Shown piece after piece: positions 51,516 through 61,055 of a stretch of 64,000 bases of DNA (position 1 is its first letter; every line of letters starts with the position of its first letter). Origin of the DNA: Flavobacterium sinopsychrotolerans (GTDB lineage Bacteria; Bacteroidota; Bacteroidia; Flavobacteriales; Flavobacteriaceae); contig NZ_FODN01000001.1 in assembly GCF_900110375.1 (NCBI RefSeq), positions 558,001 through 622,000 of the forward strand, written 5' to 3'. Under the pieces are notes generated by a model. It ran no database searches. It saw only the letters and a program-made list of their open reading frames with translations, and was not told the DNA's origin. A program made the position numbers and the translations under genes.

Positions 51516-54500
51516 ATGTTGAAAAAATTACTTTTTTGGATTGTAATAAGCTGTTTTTCTGGGCTCCATGCTCAGGAAATGAATTTGCTGTACAAAACCA
51601 AAAAAATCACTCCTACCCGCGACACGATTTACATTGAAAAAGAAAGCCTTAATTCTAGTTTTTTCAAATTGCTTGACGCAAATGGCAAACGGATTGACAG
51701 CACTTTATTTGCAATAAATTTTGAAAAAGGAACGCTACTTTTAAAGGGAAACAGTGATTTTGGCTCCGACTCACTTACTATACAATACTTGAAATTCCCT
51801 GAAATACTTACCCAAGAATACCGCATTTATGATTCCAGCCGAGTCGTCAGTAATGAAGCCGGAACTGGAAATTTATATAAAATTGAGGAAAAAAAAATAA
51901 ACAAAAATGTGCCTTTTGATGGTTTGAATACTTCCGGAAGCATTACGCGTGGCTTGACGATAGGAAACAATCAAAATGCGGTTTTGAACTCCAATTTAGA
52001 TTTACAAATCACAGGAAAAATATCCGAAAAAGTAAGTTTGAGAGCCTCCATTCAGGACAGTAATATTCCGTTGCAGGATGGCGGTTATTCTCAAAAACTA
52101 GATCAGTTTGACAATGTTTTCATGGAATTATTCAGCGACGAATGGAATATCCGTGCGGGTGATATTTTTCTGGAAAACAAGAACACCCAATTCCTGAATT
52201 TCAATAAAAAAGTACAGGGACTGGCGACAAATTTCAACTTTGGAACCGAAGAAAACAAAACGAATGTATTTGCATCTGCGGCATTAGTCCGGGGACAATA
52301 TGCCAAAAGTGATATTGTGGGACAAGAGGGCAATCAGGGTCCGTACAAATTAAAAGGGCAAAATGGTGAATTATATGTTCTGGTGGTTTCAGGTTCAGAG
52401 CGGGTTTATGTCAATGGGATTTTACTGAAACGAGGCGAAAACAACGATTATACGATAGATTACAATGCGGGTGAAATTGTATTTACGCCACTTTTTACCA
52501 TCACTTCCGAAATGCGAATTGCTATAGAATACCAATATTCTGACAGGAATTACACGCGTTTTGTAACCTACGCCAGAGCCACGCATGACAACAAGAAATG
52601 GAGTTTTGGAGGCTATTTATATTCGGAAAACGACTTGAAAAACCAACCGTTACAACAAAACCTCTCGCAGGAACAAGCCCAAATATTAGTCAATGCCGGA
52701 GACAATCCAAGTTTGATGACTGCGCCTTCCGCCTATTCCGACACGTACTCCGAAAATAAAGTGCTGTATCGAAAAACGCTCGTTAATGCCGTAGAAATTT
52801 TCGAATATTCGAATGACGCACAACAGGAATTATTCAATGTCCGATTCACTTTGGTAGGAACCAATAATGGGAATTATATATTAACCAATGCTGCAACAAT
52901 CACCCGAGTTTATGAATACACAGCTCCTATAAATGGTCTTCCTCAAGGAAATTATGAACCCATAATTCAACTTATTGCACCAACGAAAGTACAAGTTGCC
53001 ACCTTTTTAGGAAAATATAAACCCACTGAAAAAACAGCAGTTGATTTTGAAATTGGCATTAGCAACAATGATAAAAATTTATTTTCGACAATTGATGACG
53101 CGAATAATAAAGGTTTGGCTGGAAAAATAAATACCAAACAGCGTATTTTTTCAAAAAGATGGCAAATGGATGCTTTCGCCAATTATCAATTTATTCAGAA
53201 CAATTTCAGATCTGTGGAACGGCTTTACAACATAGAATTTAATAGAGATTGGAATTTAGGAACAGCAGGCATTGGAAATCAAAGTTTATTAGTTTCCGGA
53301 TTGCAATTGGATTTAAATCCAAAACCAAAATCCACCAATAAAGGATTAGTATTGTATCAATTTGAAAAACTAGATTTCTCCGAAAATTTTTCGGGTAGCA
53401 GGCATGTTTTAAATGGTTTGTTTCGAATAAAAAATTGGACTTTTCAAAACCAAGGCAGTTTTTTAAACAGTGATGGTACTATTTTATCCTCCAAATTTTT
53501 AAGAAACCAATCTCAAATGCGATTTCATTTCGACAAAAATTGGGTTGGTTCCAGCCTGCGTTTAGAAGACAATCAGGAAAAAGACAAAACAACCAATCAG
53601 TTTTCGGCTTTAAGCCAAAAGTTTACAGAGTATGGTTTTTTCACCGGAAGAGGCGACAGCACTAAGGTTTTTGTAGAATTGGGTTATCTTAGAAGAACCA
53701 ATGACAGCTTACAGAATGGCTTGATTGAGCGCGTAAATTCCTCCCAGACTTTTATGCTGAAATCGAAATTGATTCAAACCAATAAAAGTGATTTGTCCCT
53801 TTTTGCCAATTACAGAGTCTTGGAATTTGTGGACGCTACACGAAAAAAAGAACCCTCATTGAATTCCAGAATTGTGTACACGGATCGTTTTTTCAATCAA
53901 TTAATACAAAGCACAACGGTTTACGAAACGAATTCCGGAACCATTCCGCAACAGGAATTTACCTATCTGGAAGTACCGGCCGGACAAGGGGTTTATACTT
54001 GGAACGATTACAACAGCAATGGAATTCAAGAATTACAGGAATTTGAAGTCGCTCCGTTTATCGATCAGGCGAAATTTATCAGGGTGTTTTTACCCAATCG
54101 GATTTACATCAAAACACATCAAAATAAGTTCTCCCAATCCGTGACCTTAAACCCAAATCAATGGCAAAATGAAACCGGAATCAAGAAATTACTTTCCTAT
54201 TTCTACAATCAAACCGCCTTTATAATCGACCGAAAAACGAGAAGTGACGGCGCTAATTTTGAATTAAATCCATTTAGCGGTTCCAATGAAAATGTGCTGG
54301 GGCTGAATTCCAGTTTAAGAAACAGTTTGTTTTACAATCGAGGAAAACAAAACCATTCTACAACGTATTCTTATTTAGAAAATAAAACCAAAAATTTATT
54401 ATCCATCGGCTCGCAGGAAGCTACCAACAGTTCCCATCAATTGCAGTACAACCATTTGTACCAGAAAAGCTGGCTTTTTGGTTTTTTTGCCAAAACGATC

Positions 54501-54947
54501 CAAACCGCCATTCAATCGGAGAATTTCCCGGAGAAAAACTACGACATCAGCGGTTATCAATTGGCTCCAAAAATCAGTTATTTATTTTCCAAGAATACCA
54601 GTTGGGATCTCTTTTATGAGTTACAAAAGAAAGAAAACCAGATTGGAGTTTCGGAAATGCTGCTACAAAACCGTTTTGGAACTGCCTTCTCCTATTCGGG
54701 CACAAAAAAATTCACGATGAACGGAGAGGTTTCTTTTTACCAAAATAAATTTGATGGAAATGAATTCTCTTCTGTAGGATTTCAAATGCTGGAAGGCTTG
54801 CAAACGGGACAAAATTTGACTTGGAGATTGCTTTTGCAAAAAAATATCACACAATTTTTAGATATAAATTTTAATTACCAAGGTCGAAAAAGCGAAACAA
54901 GCCAAGCCATTCATACCGGAAACGTGCAATTGAGAGCTTATTTTTAA
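51516..54947 (+). CDS. Large predicted outer-membrane beta-barrel protein of unknown function
   Basis: The 1143-residue product has a signal peptide (LLFWIVISCFSGLHAQ), an N-terminal beta-rich domain of about 120 residues, then a glycine/aromatic segment (GLNTSGSITRGLTIGNNQNA, SLRASIQDSNIPLQDGGYSQ) and long amphipathic strands to the end, finishing in Phe (VQLRAYF). That is the pattern of an outer-membrane barrel. An embedded domain (NGELYVLVVSGSERVYVNG, DYNAGEIVFTP) resembles an extracellular or periplasmic beta module. I do not recognise a named family; it is not SprA. It has its own promoter-like element. Confidence 0.7.
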   Translation: MLKKLLFWIVISCFSGLHAQEMNLLYKTKKITPTRDTIYIEKESLNSSFFKLLDANGKRIDSTLFAINFEKGTLLLKGNSDFGSDSLTIQYLKFPEILTQEYRIYDSSRVVSNEAGTGNLYKIEEKKINKNVPFDGLNTSGSITRGLTIGNNQNAVLNSNLDLQITGKISEKVSLRASIQDSNIPLQDGGYSQKLDQFDNVFMELFSDEWNIRAGDIFLENKNTQFLNFNKKVQGLATNFNFGTEENKTNVFASAALVRGQYAKSDIVGQEGNQGPYKLKGQNGELYVLVVSGSERVYVNGILLKRGENNDYTIDYNAGEIVFTPLFTITSEMRIAIEYQYSDRNYTRFVTYARATHDNKKWSFGGYLYSENDLKNQPLQQNLSQEQAQILVNAGDNPSLMTAPSAYSDTYSENKVLYRKTLVNAVEIFEYSNDAQQELFNVRFTLVGTNNGNYILTNAATITRVYEYTAPINGLPQGNYEPIIQLIAPTKVQVATFLGKYKPTEKTAVDFEIGISNNDKNLFSTIDDANNKGLAGKINTKQRIFSKRWQMDAFANYQFIQNNFRSVERLYNIEFNRDWNLGTAGIGNQSLLVSGLQLDLNPKPKSTNKGLVLYQFEKLDFSENFSGSRHVLNGLFRIKNWTFQNQGSFLNSDGTILSSKFLRNQSQMRFHFDKNWVGSSLRLEDNQEKDKTTNQFSALSQKFTEYGFFTGRGDSTKVFVELGYLRRTNDSLQNGLIERVNSSQTFMLKSKLIQTNKSDLSLFANYRVLEFVDATRKKEPSLNSRIVYTDRFFNQLIQSTTVYETNSGTIPQQEFTYLEVPAGQGVYTWNDYNSNGIQELQEFEVAPFIDQAKFIRVFLPNRIYIKTHQNKFSQSVTLNPNQWQNETGIKKLLSYFYNQTAFIIDRKTRSDGANFELNPFSGSNENVLGLNSSLRNSLFYNRGKQNHSTTYSYLENKTKNLLSIGSQEATNSSHQLQYNHLYQKSWLFGFFAKTIQTAIQSENFPEKNYDISGYQLAPKISYLFSKNTSWDLFYELQKKENQIGVSEMLLQNRFGTAFSYSGTKKFTMNGEVSFYQNKFDGNEFSSVGFQMLEGLQTGQNLTWRLLLQKNITQFLDINFNYQGRKSETSQAIHTGNVQLRAYF

Positions 54948-55043
54948 TGAAATAATTTAATGGTTTGGTAATGCCTTAGAAATATGCGAAACGGGTTCAT
55001 TTCCTAACTTTCAAATTAAAAATAACAAACCTATTTATCGCAC

Positions 55044-56114
55044 ATGGATTTGAAATCGAAACAAAAGACTATATTAATTGCACCATTAAATTGGGGCTTA
55101 GGTCACGCTACCCGATGCATTCCAATCGTTAAAGCGTTATTAGAAAATAATTATACTCCTATAATTGCATCCGATGGGATTGCATTGGCATTACTAAAAA
55201 AAGAATTCCCTAATATACAAACACTCGAACTTCCCTCTTACCAAATAGAATATGCTAAAAATGGCGCCAATTTTAAATGGAAATTGATACAAAATGGTCC
55301 CAAAATGGTTCGAGCTATTTTGGAAGAAAAAAAAACAATCAAAAATTGGATTGAAAAATATGCAATAGACGGCATTATTTCAGACAATAGATTAGGCGTT
55401 ATTAGCAAGAAAGTGCCGTCTGTCTTTATCACCCATCAACTTAATGTAATGACTGGAAATACCACTTGGATAACTACTAAAGCGCATCAATATATCATAA
55501 AGAAATATACGGAATGTTGGGTTCCAGATCTCGCCGGAACTCTAAATCTAACTGGGAAACTAGGGCATATAAATGATCCAAATATCAAAATCAAATACAT
55601 TGGTCCTATAAGCCGATTAGAGAAAAAATTAGTCCCAAAAAAATATGACTTATTGGTCATTCTCTCCGGTCCTGAACCTCAACGGGGAATATTGGAACAT
55701 CATTTGAAGAAAGAAATAGTTCAATTCAAAGGAAATGTGATTTTTATTGAAGGAAATATAGAATCTGAACAGAAAACTGTTGTAAAAGAACATGTGACCT
55801 ATTACAACTTCATGAATTCAACAGAACTAGAACTGGCTTTTAACGAAAGTGAAATGGTCCTTTGTCGTTCCGGTTACACTACAATAATGGATCTTGCACA
55901 ATTAAGAAAAAAAGCATTTTTTATTCCGACTCCAGGCCAGTACGAACAGGAATATTTGGCTAAAAAACTAGAAAAAGAAGGTCTTGCACCTTACGCATCA
56001 CAAGATGATTTCAGGATTAAAGACATTGAAAAAATAAAAAACTATAAAGGATTACCCAGATTAGACACCTCGGTAGACTGGAAAGCATTATTTCAAGTTT
56101 TTGAGAAGCAGTAA
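55044..56114 (+). CDS. MurG/GT28-like glycosyltransferase
   Basis: The 356-residue protein has a GT-B fold: N-terminal LIAPLNWGLGHATRCIPIVKAL with the glycine-rich acceptor loop, and a C-terminal half with LLVILSGPEPQRG and the donor-binding RSGYTTIMDLAQLRKKAFFIPTPGQYEQEYLAKKL, similar to MurG and to other GT28/GT1 enzymes. The acceptor is unknown; a lipid or polysaccharide is likely. It lies alone after the large barrel gene, 96 bases away. Confidence 0.85.
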   Translation: MDLKSKQKTILIAPLNWGLGHATRCIPIVKALLENNYTPIIASDGIALALLKKEFPNIQTLELPSYQIEYAKNGANFKWKLIQNGPKMVRAILEEKKTIKNWIEKYAIDGIISDNRLGVISKKVPSVFITHQLNVMTGNTTWITTKAHQYIIKKYTECWVPDLAGTLNLTGKLGHINDPNIKIKYIGPISRLEKKLVPKKYDLLVILSGPEPQRGILEHHLKKEIVQFKGNVIFIEGNIESEQKTVVKEHVTYYNFMNSTELELAFNESEMVLCRSGYTTIMDLAQLRKKAFFIPTPGQYEQEYLAKKLEKEGLAPYASQDDFRIKDIEKIKNYKGLPRLDTSVDWKALFQVFEKQ

Positions 56115-56173
56115 CGATTACTCTGGTATCATACTAAAAATAAACAAGCGCTGTGATTAAGATTTATTTTCCA

Positions 56174-56226
56174 ATAAAAAACACTAATTACTATACTCTT
56201 TAAAGTATCTAATTAGTGTTTTTTAT
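56174..56226. terminator. Bidirectional terminator between the glycosyltransferase and phoU
   Basis: A long hairpin, AAAAAACACTAATTA paired with TAATTAGTGTTTTTT, has a smaller inner stem (ATACTC...AAAGTAT). It is placed between two convergent genes. Confidence 0.85.
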
Positions 56227-56264
56227 AAAAATATACAGGGCAATTATAGCTTATCTGTATTGAA

Positions 56265-56942
56265 TTAATCTTCAAATTTTGTACTGCCAAATTTTTCGTG
56301 TTTGATAATTTTGGCGTTAATCATAAAATAAACATATTCTGCAATATTTGTACAATGTTCAGAAATACGTTCTAAATGTTTTAAAACAATTACAAGATTT
56401 GTTCCAGAAACAACCGTCTTAGAATTAGACTTCATTTCATTTATAATGTTATGAATGGCTTCATCACATTCATTTTTTATTCTATTATTCAAAATAAAAA
56501 TTTCGCCAATCGTACTTTCATTACGAGTTAAAAAACATTCGTTTGTTTTTATTGTAATTGACTCCACTTGTTTGGCGATATCAGCAATAGAAAACTTAAC
56601 AATTAAATCATGTTTATCTTTAATGTTTTTAGACTTTTTTATGATACTTATCGCCAGATCACCTATCCTTTCTATCTCGTTGCTGATTTGCATTGCCGAC
56701 ATAATGAATCGTAGATCAGAAGCTACAGGTTGATGTAATGCAAAAATGCTTTGACAAATTTCATCAATTTTTACATCCAATTTATCAATCTTATTTTCTG
56801 TTTTTTTAACTTCTTTACCTTCTGTAACAGGCTCCGAAAGTAATACTTTGACAGCCTCAGCCACCTGATTTTCGGCTAAATCACCTATTTTTATTATGAT
56901 ATTCTTAAGCTTCCCTAATTCTGTTTCTATGTGTAACGCCAT
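56265..56942 (-). CDS. phoU: Phosphate-signalling regulator PhoU
   Basis: ATG 56942 (MALHIETELGKLKNIIIKIG) is the family start; the frame runs upstream to 56999. The 225-residue protein is made of two three-helix PhoU repeats with the metal-binding acidic motif (KIDKLDVKIDEIC; EISNEIERIGDLAISI; LKHLERISEHCTNIAEYVYF). It links Pst transport to PhoR and keeps the kinase inactive when phosphate is ample. It is the last gene of the pst operon. Confidence 0.95.
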   Translation of the reverse strand: MALHIETELGKLKNIIIKIGDLAENQVAEAVKVLLSEPVTEGKEVKKTENKIDKLDVKIDEICQSIFALHQPVASDLRFIMSAMQISNEIERIGDLAISIIKKSKNIKDKHDLIVKFSIADIAKQVESITIKTNECFLTRNESTIGEIFILNNRIKNECDEAIHNIINEMKSNSKTVVSGTNLVIVLKHLERISEHCTNIAEYVYFMINAKIIKHEKFGSTKFED

Positions 56943-57001
56943 TTTTTTCAAGATTTCAAGATTTAAAATTAAACCATTCTGAATACAAATCAAAATCAAT
57001 A

Positions 57002-57754
57002 TTATCCAAATCTACCTGTTATGTAATCTTCCGTTTGTTTTTGTGACGGTTTTGTAAATATAGTTTTTGTTTTGTCATATTCAATCAATTCTCCCATATA
57101 GAAAAAAGCAGTTGTATCACTCACACGACCAGCTTGTTGCATATTATGTGTTACTATAACGATTGTATATTGTTTTTTCAATTCATAAATAAGTTCTTCA
57201 ATTTTGGAAGTAGAAATGGGGTCCAAAGCTGAAGTCGGTTCATCCATTAACAATATAGAAGGTTGGATTGCCAAGGCTCGCGCAATACACAAACGTTGTT
57301 GTTGTCCTCCCGAAAGTTCAAAAGCCGATTTCTTTAATTTGTCTTTCACTTCTCCCCAAAGCGCAACTTGCTCGATAGAAGTAATCACGCGTTCTTCGAT
57401 TGTCTTTTTATCGGTAATTCCGTTTACTTTTAAGCCATAAGCAACATTCTCAAAAATAGATTTCGGAAATGGATTTGGTTTTTGAAATACCATCCCAACA
57501 TTTTTTCGTAAATCATCTACATTGGTGTTTTTTTCATAAATATCCTGACCGTCAATCAAAATTGAACCTGTCATTTTTGTGTTATCAATCAAATCATTCA
57601 TCCGATTCAGTAAACGCAAATAGGTAGATTTCCCACAACCGGACGGTCCTATTAAAGCCGTTACTGAGTTTTCTTTCATTGATAGCGAAACATTATGCAA
57701 TGCCTGAGTTTCTCCGTAATAAAAATTTATATCTTTTGATTCTATCTTTTGCAT
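57002..57754 (-). CDS. pstB: Phosphate ABC transporter ATP-binding protein
   Basis: The 250-residue ATPase has Walker [11 protein letters not shown], the PstB-type [20 protein letters not shown], the ABC signature [16 protein letters not shown], Walker [14 protein letters not shown] and the switch His in [14 protein letters not shown]. It drives high-affinity phosphate uptake with PstA and PstC. It lies 1 base after pstA. Confidence 0.97.
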   Translation of the reverse strand: MQKIESKDINFYYGETQALHNVSLSMKENSVTALIGPSGCGKSTYLRLLNRMNDLIDNTKMTGSILIDGQDIYEKNTNVDDLRKNVGMVFQKPNPFPKSIFENVAYGLKVNGITDKKTIEERVITSIEQVALWGEVKDKLKKSAFELSGGQQQRLCIARALAIQPSILLMDEPTSALDPISTSKIEELIYELKKQYTIVIVTHNMQQAGRVSDTTAFFYMGELIEYDKTKTIFTKPSQKQTEDYITGRFG

Positions 57755-57755
57755 A

Positions 57756-58634
57756 CTAATTCATTTTTACTTTTTTTCCAAAATATTTGCGAAGCGCATT
57801 CGCCAATAAATTAGAAATTAATACGATTATAATTAAAATAAGTGCCGTTCCGTAAGCCATTGCCCGCGATGCCTCTATATTGGTTCCACTGGTTGAAATT
57901 ACGTATAAATGATACGGCAACGCCATGGCTTGATCAAAAATTGAGGTAGGTAATTTGGGCAAGAAATAAGCCGCAACGGTAAATAAAATGGGTGCTGTTT
58001 CTCCTGAAACCCTTCCTATGGAAAGAATTAATCCCGTAATAATATTTGGAAACGCAATAGGAAAAACCACTTTACTGGTAGTTTGCCATTTACTGGCTCC
58101 CAGACCTAAACTGGCTTGTCTAAAAGTATCATCAACTGATTTTAATGATTCTTCGGTAGTTCTTATTACCACAGGCAAAACTAATAATCCCAAGGTTAAG
58201 GATCCTGCTAAAAGAGAATCTCCAAATTCCAGTTTATTAACAAACAATGCCATCCCGAAAAGACCAAAAACGATTGAGGGAACTCCGGCCAGGTTATTTG
58301 TCATTTGTTTAATAATCTTCTTCATCCAACCATCTTTTACATATTCATTCATGTAAATAGCTGCCAAAACTCCTACCGGAAAGGCAAAAATCATACTTCC
58401 AAAAACCAAACAAAGGGTTCCCACTATTGCAGGGAAAATTCCTCCTTTTGTCATCCCCTCTTTGGGCATTTCTGAAATAAACTCCCAACTGATAACGCCA
58501 ATTCCTTTTATTACTATGAAAGCTAAAATTACAAATAAAAGACCCACAACGGCATAGCTGGTGAGTTGAAACAGTCCAAAAGCAATTTTTTGGTTTCTTC
58601 TTTTTTGTTTTGCTAAATGAATTTCTTTAGTCAT
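57756..58634 (-). CDS. pstA: Phosphate ABC transporter permease
   Basis: The 292-residue inner-membrane permease has six segments and the EAA-loop for PstB docking ([21 protein letters not shown]) as well as PstA-type [12 protein letters not shown] and [14 protein letters not shown]. It lies 3 bases after pstC and 1 base before pstB. Confidence 0.96.
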   Translation of the reverse strand: MTKEIHLAKQKRRNQKIAFGLFQLTSYAVVGLLFVILAFIVIKGIGVISWEFISEMPKEGMTKGGIFPAIVGTLCLVFGSMIFAFPVGVLAAIYMNEYVKDGWMKKIIKQMTNNLAGVPSIVFGLFGMALFVNKLEFGDSLLAGSLTLGLLVLPVVIRTTEESLKSVDDTFRQASLGLGASKWQTTSKVVFPIAFPNIITGLILSIGRVSGETAPILFTVAAYFLPKLPTSIFDQAMALPYHLYVISTSGTNIEASRAMAYGTALILIIIVLISNLLANALRKYFGKKVKMN

Positions 58635-58637
58635 CTT

Positions 58638-59846
58638 TTAATGTTTTTTATGAGATCCTCTGTTGGTAACTAATTCAACCAACATATTGATGCAGAACGT
58701 AATCAGGAATAAAATACATCCAAGAGCAAACAACGATTGATAATGCAATCCTCCATTTGCAGCTTCGCCTAATTCAGCAGCAATGGTGGCAGGAATAGTT
58801 CTTAGCGGCGCTAAAAGTGTATGTGGCATTATGGCAGCATTTCCCGTTACCATTAAAACAGCCATCGTTTCACCTATCGCACGACCAATTCCAAGTATGG
58901 CTCCAGCTGTTATACCGGATGCCGAATAAGGAATCACAACTTTATAAATCGTTTGCCAATGGCTCGCGCCCAAAGCTAAACTAGCTTCTTTCATAGCGCG
59001 TGGCGTGGTACGCATTGCATCTTCGGAAATGGTGATAATCGTTGGCAAGGCCATAATCGCCAAAACAATACTTCCCGCTAAACCTGTTTCTCCAACAGGT
59101 AAACCGAAAACGCTTTGGATTAAAGGTACAATGACAACTAATCCAAAAAAACCGTAAACAACAGATGGAATTCCTGCTAATAATTCGATTAGTGGTTTCA
59201 AAATATTACGCGTTCGCTTTTTGGCTATTTCACTCAAATAGATGGCTGCAGCCAAACCAATGGGTAATGCCAATAGTATTGCGCCAAAACTTACCCAAAG
59301 TGTACCGTAAATTAATGCCTTAACTCCCATTTGTGCGATGGGTTGAGCAGTTGGAAACCATTCTTCTCCGGAAAGAAATTCAAAGATTTTAATTTTATTA
59401 ATTTCTAATTCTTTTCCATGAAAATCTTTTGCTTTGTATTTATCTGAAAAAAAGGCAATTACACCAGGAGTTTTAGAAACATACTCATCTATTTTCGCTG
59501 GGAAATATTCAAAATTTTCACCTAACTCCTCTTCCGTATAAAACTCGGTAATATCCTCGGTTCTAAATAAAACGATGGGTTCATTTTTTCCGCCCAACTG
59601 TTTCCAATTGGTGATTTTTTGATCAAAAATATCTTTTACTTGGGATGGTTCTAATTTATTTATTGGATTAGACGCGTGTACTGCCAACAAAAAACCTTCT
59701 TCAATAGGCTTTTTGGAAAAAACTCCGGCGCCTTCAATAAATAGAAAAAAAACAATCAAAACAACAGTAATACTAGTAGCAGCGCTGCTTAGCATTAATA
59801 TAGTTTCGATTATTTTCTCTTTTATTTTTTTAAAATTTGTTCTCAA
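58638..59846 (-). CDS. pstC: Phosphate ABC transporter permease with a PstS-like periplasmic insert
   Basis: The 402-residue protein is longer than usual PstC (about 300-320). After the first membrane segment (TSITVVLIVFFLFIEGAGVF), residues 40-145 form a hydrophilic stretch. It contains ASNPINKLEPSQVKDIF followed by ITNWKQLGGKNEPIVLFR, which parallels PstS here (NPANKVGQLTREQLEKIYTG, IKNWKEVGGEDAKIVAYSRE). The remaining six-helix permease is normal, with the EAA loop KEASLALGASHWQTIYKVVIP. It is the first gene of the pstCAB-phoU operon, with 11-bp-spaced TTAA repeats upstream. Confidence 0.94.
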   Translation of the reverse strand: MRTNFKKIKEKIIETILMLSSAATSITVVLIVFFLFIEGAGVFSKKPIEEGFLLAVHASNPINKLEPSQVKDIFDQKITNWKQLGGKNEPIVLFRTEDITEFYTEEELGENFEYFPAKIDEYVSKTPGVIAFFSDKYKAKDFHGKELEINKIKIFEFLSGEEWFPTAQPIAQMGVKALIYGTLWVSFGAILLALPIGLAAAIYLSEIAKKRTRNILKPLIELLAGIPSVVYGFFGLVVIVPLIQSVFGLPVGETGLAGSIVLAIMALPTIITISEDAMRTTPRAMKEASLALGASHWQTIYKVVIPYSASGITAGAILGIGRAIGETMAVLMVTGNAAIMPHTLLAPLRTIPATIAAELGEAANGGLHYQSLFALGCILFLITFCINMLVELVTNRGSHKKH

Positions 59847-59867
59847 AGCTATAGTTTATTTTAACAA

Positions 59868-59875
59868 CAAAAGTA
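59868..59875 (-). promoter_or_regulatory. Predicted pstC promoter -7 element
   Basis: The minus strand reads TACTTTTG, 21 bases from the pstC start codon. The Pho-box-like repeats begin 33 bases further upstream. Confidence 0.55.
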
Positions 59876-59908
59876 CATTAGGGTTACGCTTCCAATGTGT
59901 TGTATACA

Positions 59909-59935
59909 TTAACCTTGCGTTAACTTAAAGTTAAG
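59909..59935 (-). promoter_or_regulatory. Pho-box-like repeats upstream of pstC
   Basis: On the plus strand TTAAC, TTAAC and TTAAG start at 59909, 59920 and 59931, exactly 11 bp apart, the spacing of PhoB half-sites. Orientation relative to the gene is not certain because GTTAAC is palindromic. Confidence 0.6.
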
Positions 59936-60002
59936 TATAAAAGTACGAAAATCATTTTTCATCATTCTTAAGTAAAGCTATATTATTCAAAATGAAGCAA
60001 AT

Positions 60003-60034
60003 AAAAAGGCTGCCTAAACAGACAGCCTTTTTTA
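60003..60034 (-). terminator. Terminator after pstS
   Basis: The stem AAAAGGCTG/CAGCCTTTT, with A and T runs on both sides, lies 19 bases after the pstS stop, so pstS and pstCAB-phoU are separate units. Confidence 0.85.
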
Positions 60035-60052
60035 ACTTAAGAATAAATATTA

Positions 60053-60919
60053 TTATTTTAACGGTACATAACCTACTTCAGAAACATTCTTTTGACCTTC
60101 AGGAGACAAAGCATAATCAACAACTGTTTTTACTTTTGCAGCATTTGCTTTATCAAAAATATAGAACAATGGTCTGGAGATAGGATAGCTTTTATCTTTT
60201 GCAGAAGCTACACTTGGAGCAACAAAAGTCTTTCCTTGATCATAAGAAACAGAAAGTTGTTTCACTTCTTTAGTTTCATAAGCCAGTCCAACATATCCGA
60301 TAGCTCCTTTTGTTTGACTTACCGCCTGAACAATAGCTCCAGTAGCTGGCATACTCAAGATATCAGATGCATAATTTTTCTTATCCATTACTTCTTCTTT
60401 AAAGAACTCATAGGTTCCTGAGGAAGATTCTCTGGAATAGGCGACAATTTTAGCATCTTCTCCACCTACTTCTTTCCAGTTTTTGATTTGTCCTGTATAA
60501 ATTTTTTCTAATTGCTCACGTGTTAATTGTCCTACTTTATTAGCAGGATTAACAATAATCGCTAAAGCATCAAAAGCAATAGTTACTGTTTCAATTTCTT
60601 TTTTTGCTTCAGAAAATTTTAATTTTTCTTCTGTTTTCAACTCTCTTGAAGCCATTGCGATATCCGTAGTTCCGTCCAGAAGAGCAGTTACACCAACTCC
60701 TGTTCCTCCTCCTACGATAGTAACACTGACCTCTGGATTAGTTTTCATCATTTCCTCAGCCTCTTTCTGTGCTAGTGGCAAAACAGTATCACTTCCCTTT
60801 ATTGTAACAGACACAGACGATGCTTTATCTTCTGATCCTTTTTCTTCATTTTTTGCTTTACCACAACTTAACATACCAATTAAAGGTAAGATTAAGAATA
60901 ATTTAGTTTTTATAGTCAT
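60053..60919 (-). CDS. pstS: Phosphate-binding lipoprotein PstS
   Basis: ATG 60919 gives a lipoprotein signal (ILPLIGMLSC, Cys19). The 288-residue protein has the phosphate-binding motifs IKGSDTVLPLAQ, VTIVGGGTGVGVTALLDGTTDIAMASRE and SRESSSGTYEFF, with the second-lobe GAIGYVGLAYE. It captures phosphate in the periplasm for PstCAB. A minus-strand TACTTTTG -7 element is at 60944-60951, and Pho-box-like repeats lie next to it. Confidence 0.96.
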   Translation of the reverse strand: MTIKTKLFLILPLIGMLSCGKAKNEEKGSEDKASSVSVTIKGSDTVLPLAQKEAEEMMKTNPEVSVTIVGGGTGVGVTALLDGTTDIAMASRELKTEEKLKFSEAKKEIETVTIAFDALAIIVNPANKVGQLTREQLEKIYTGQIKNWKEVGGEDAKIVAYSRESSSGTYEFFKEEVMDKKNYASDILSMPATGAIVQAVSQTKGAIGYVGLAYETKEVKQLSVSYDQGKTFVAPSVASAKDKSYPISRPLFYIFDKANAAKVKTVVDYALSPEGQKNVSEVGYVPLK

Positions 60920-60943
60920 CTTTTGTTTATTTATAAATTTGTA

Positions 60944-60951
60944 CAAAAGTA
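60944..60951 (-). promoter_or_regulatory. Predicted pstS promoter -7 element
   Basis: The minus strand reads TACTTTTG, 24 bases from the pstS start codon; its -33 region lies within the adjacent 11-bp repeats. Confidence 0.6.
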
Positions 60952-60962
60952 TACACCTTATA

Positions 60963-60989
60963 TTAACAGTATGTTAAGCCAGCATTATA
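60963..60989 (-). promoter_or_regulatory. Pho-box-like repeats upstream of pstS
   Basis: TTAAC, TTAAG and TTATA on the plus strand start at 60963, 60974 and 60985, 11 bp apart, covering the expected -33 region of the pstS promoter. Confidence 0.6.
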
Positions 60990-61055
60990 CTATCTTTATT
61001 ATTATATTAATTTTAATAATTATTTAATCCGTCAAAAATGAATGATAACAATTTA

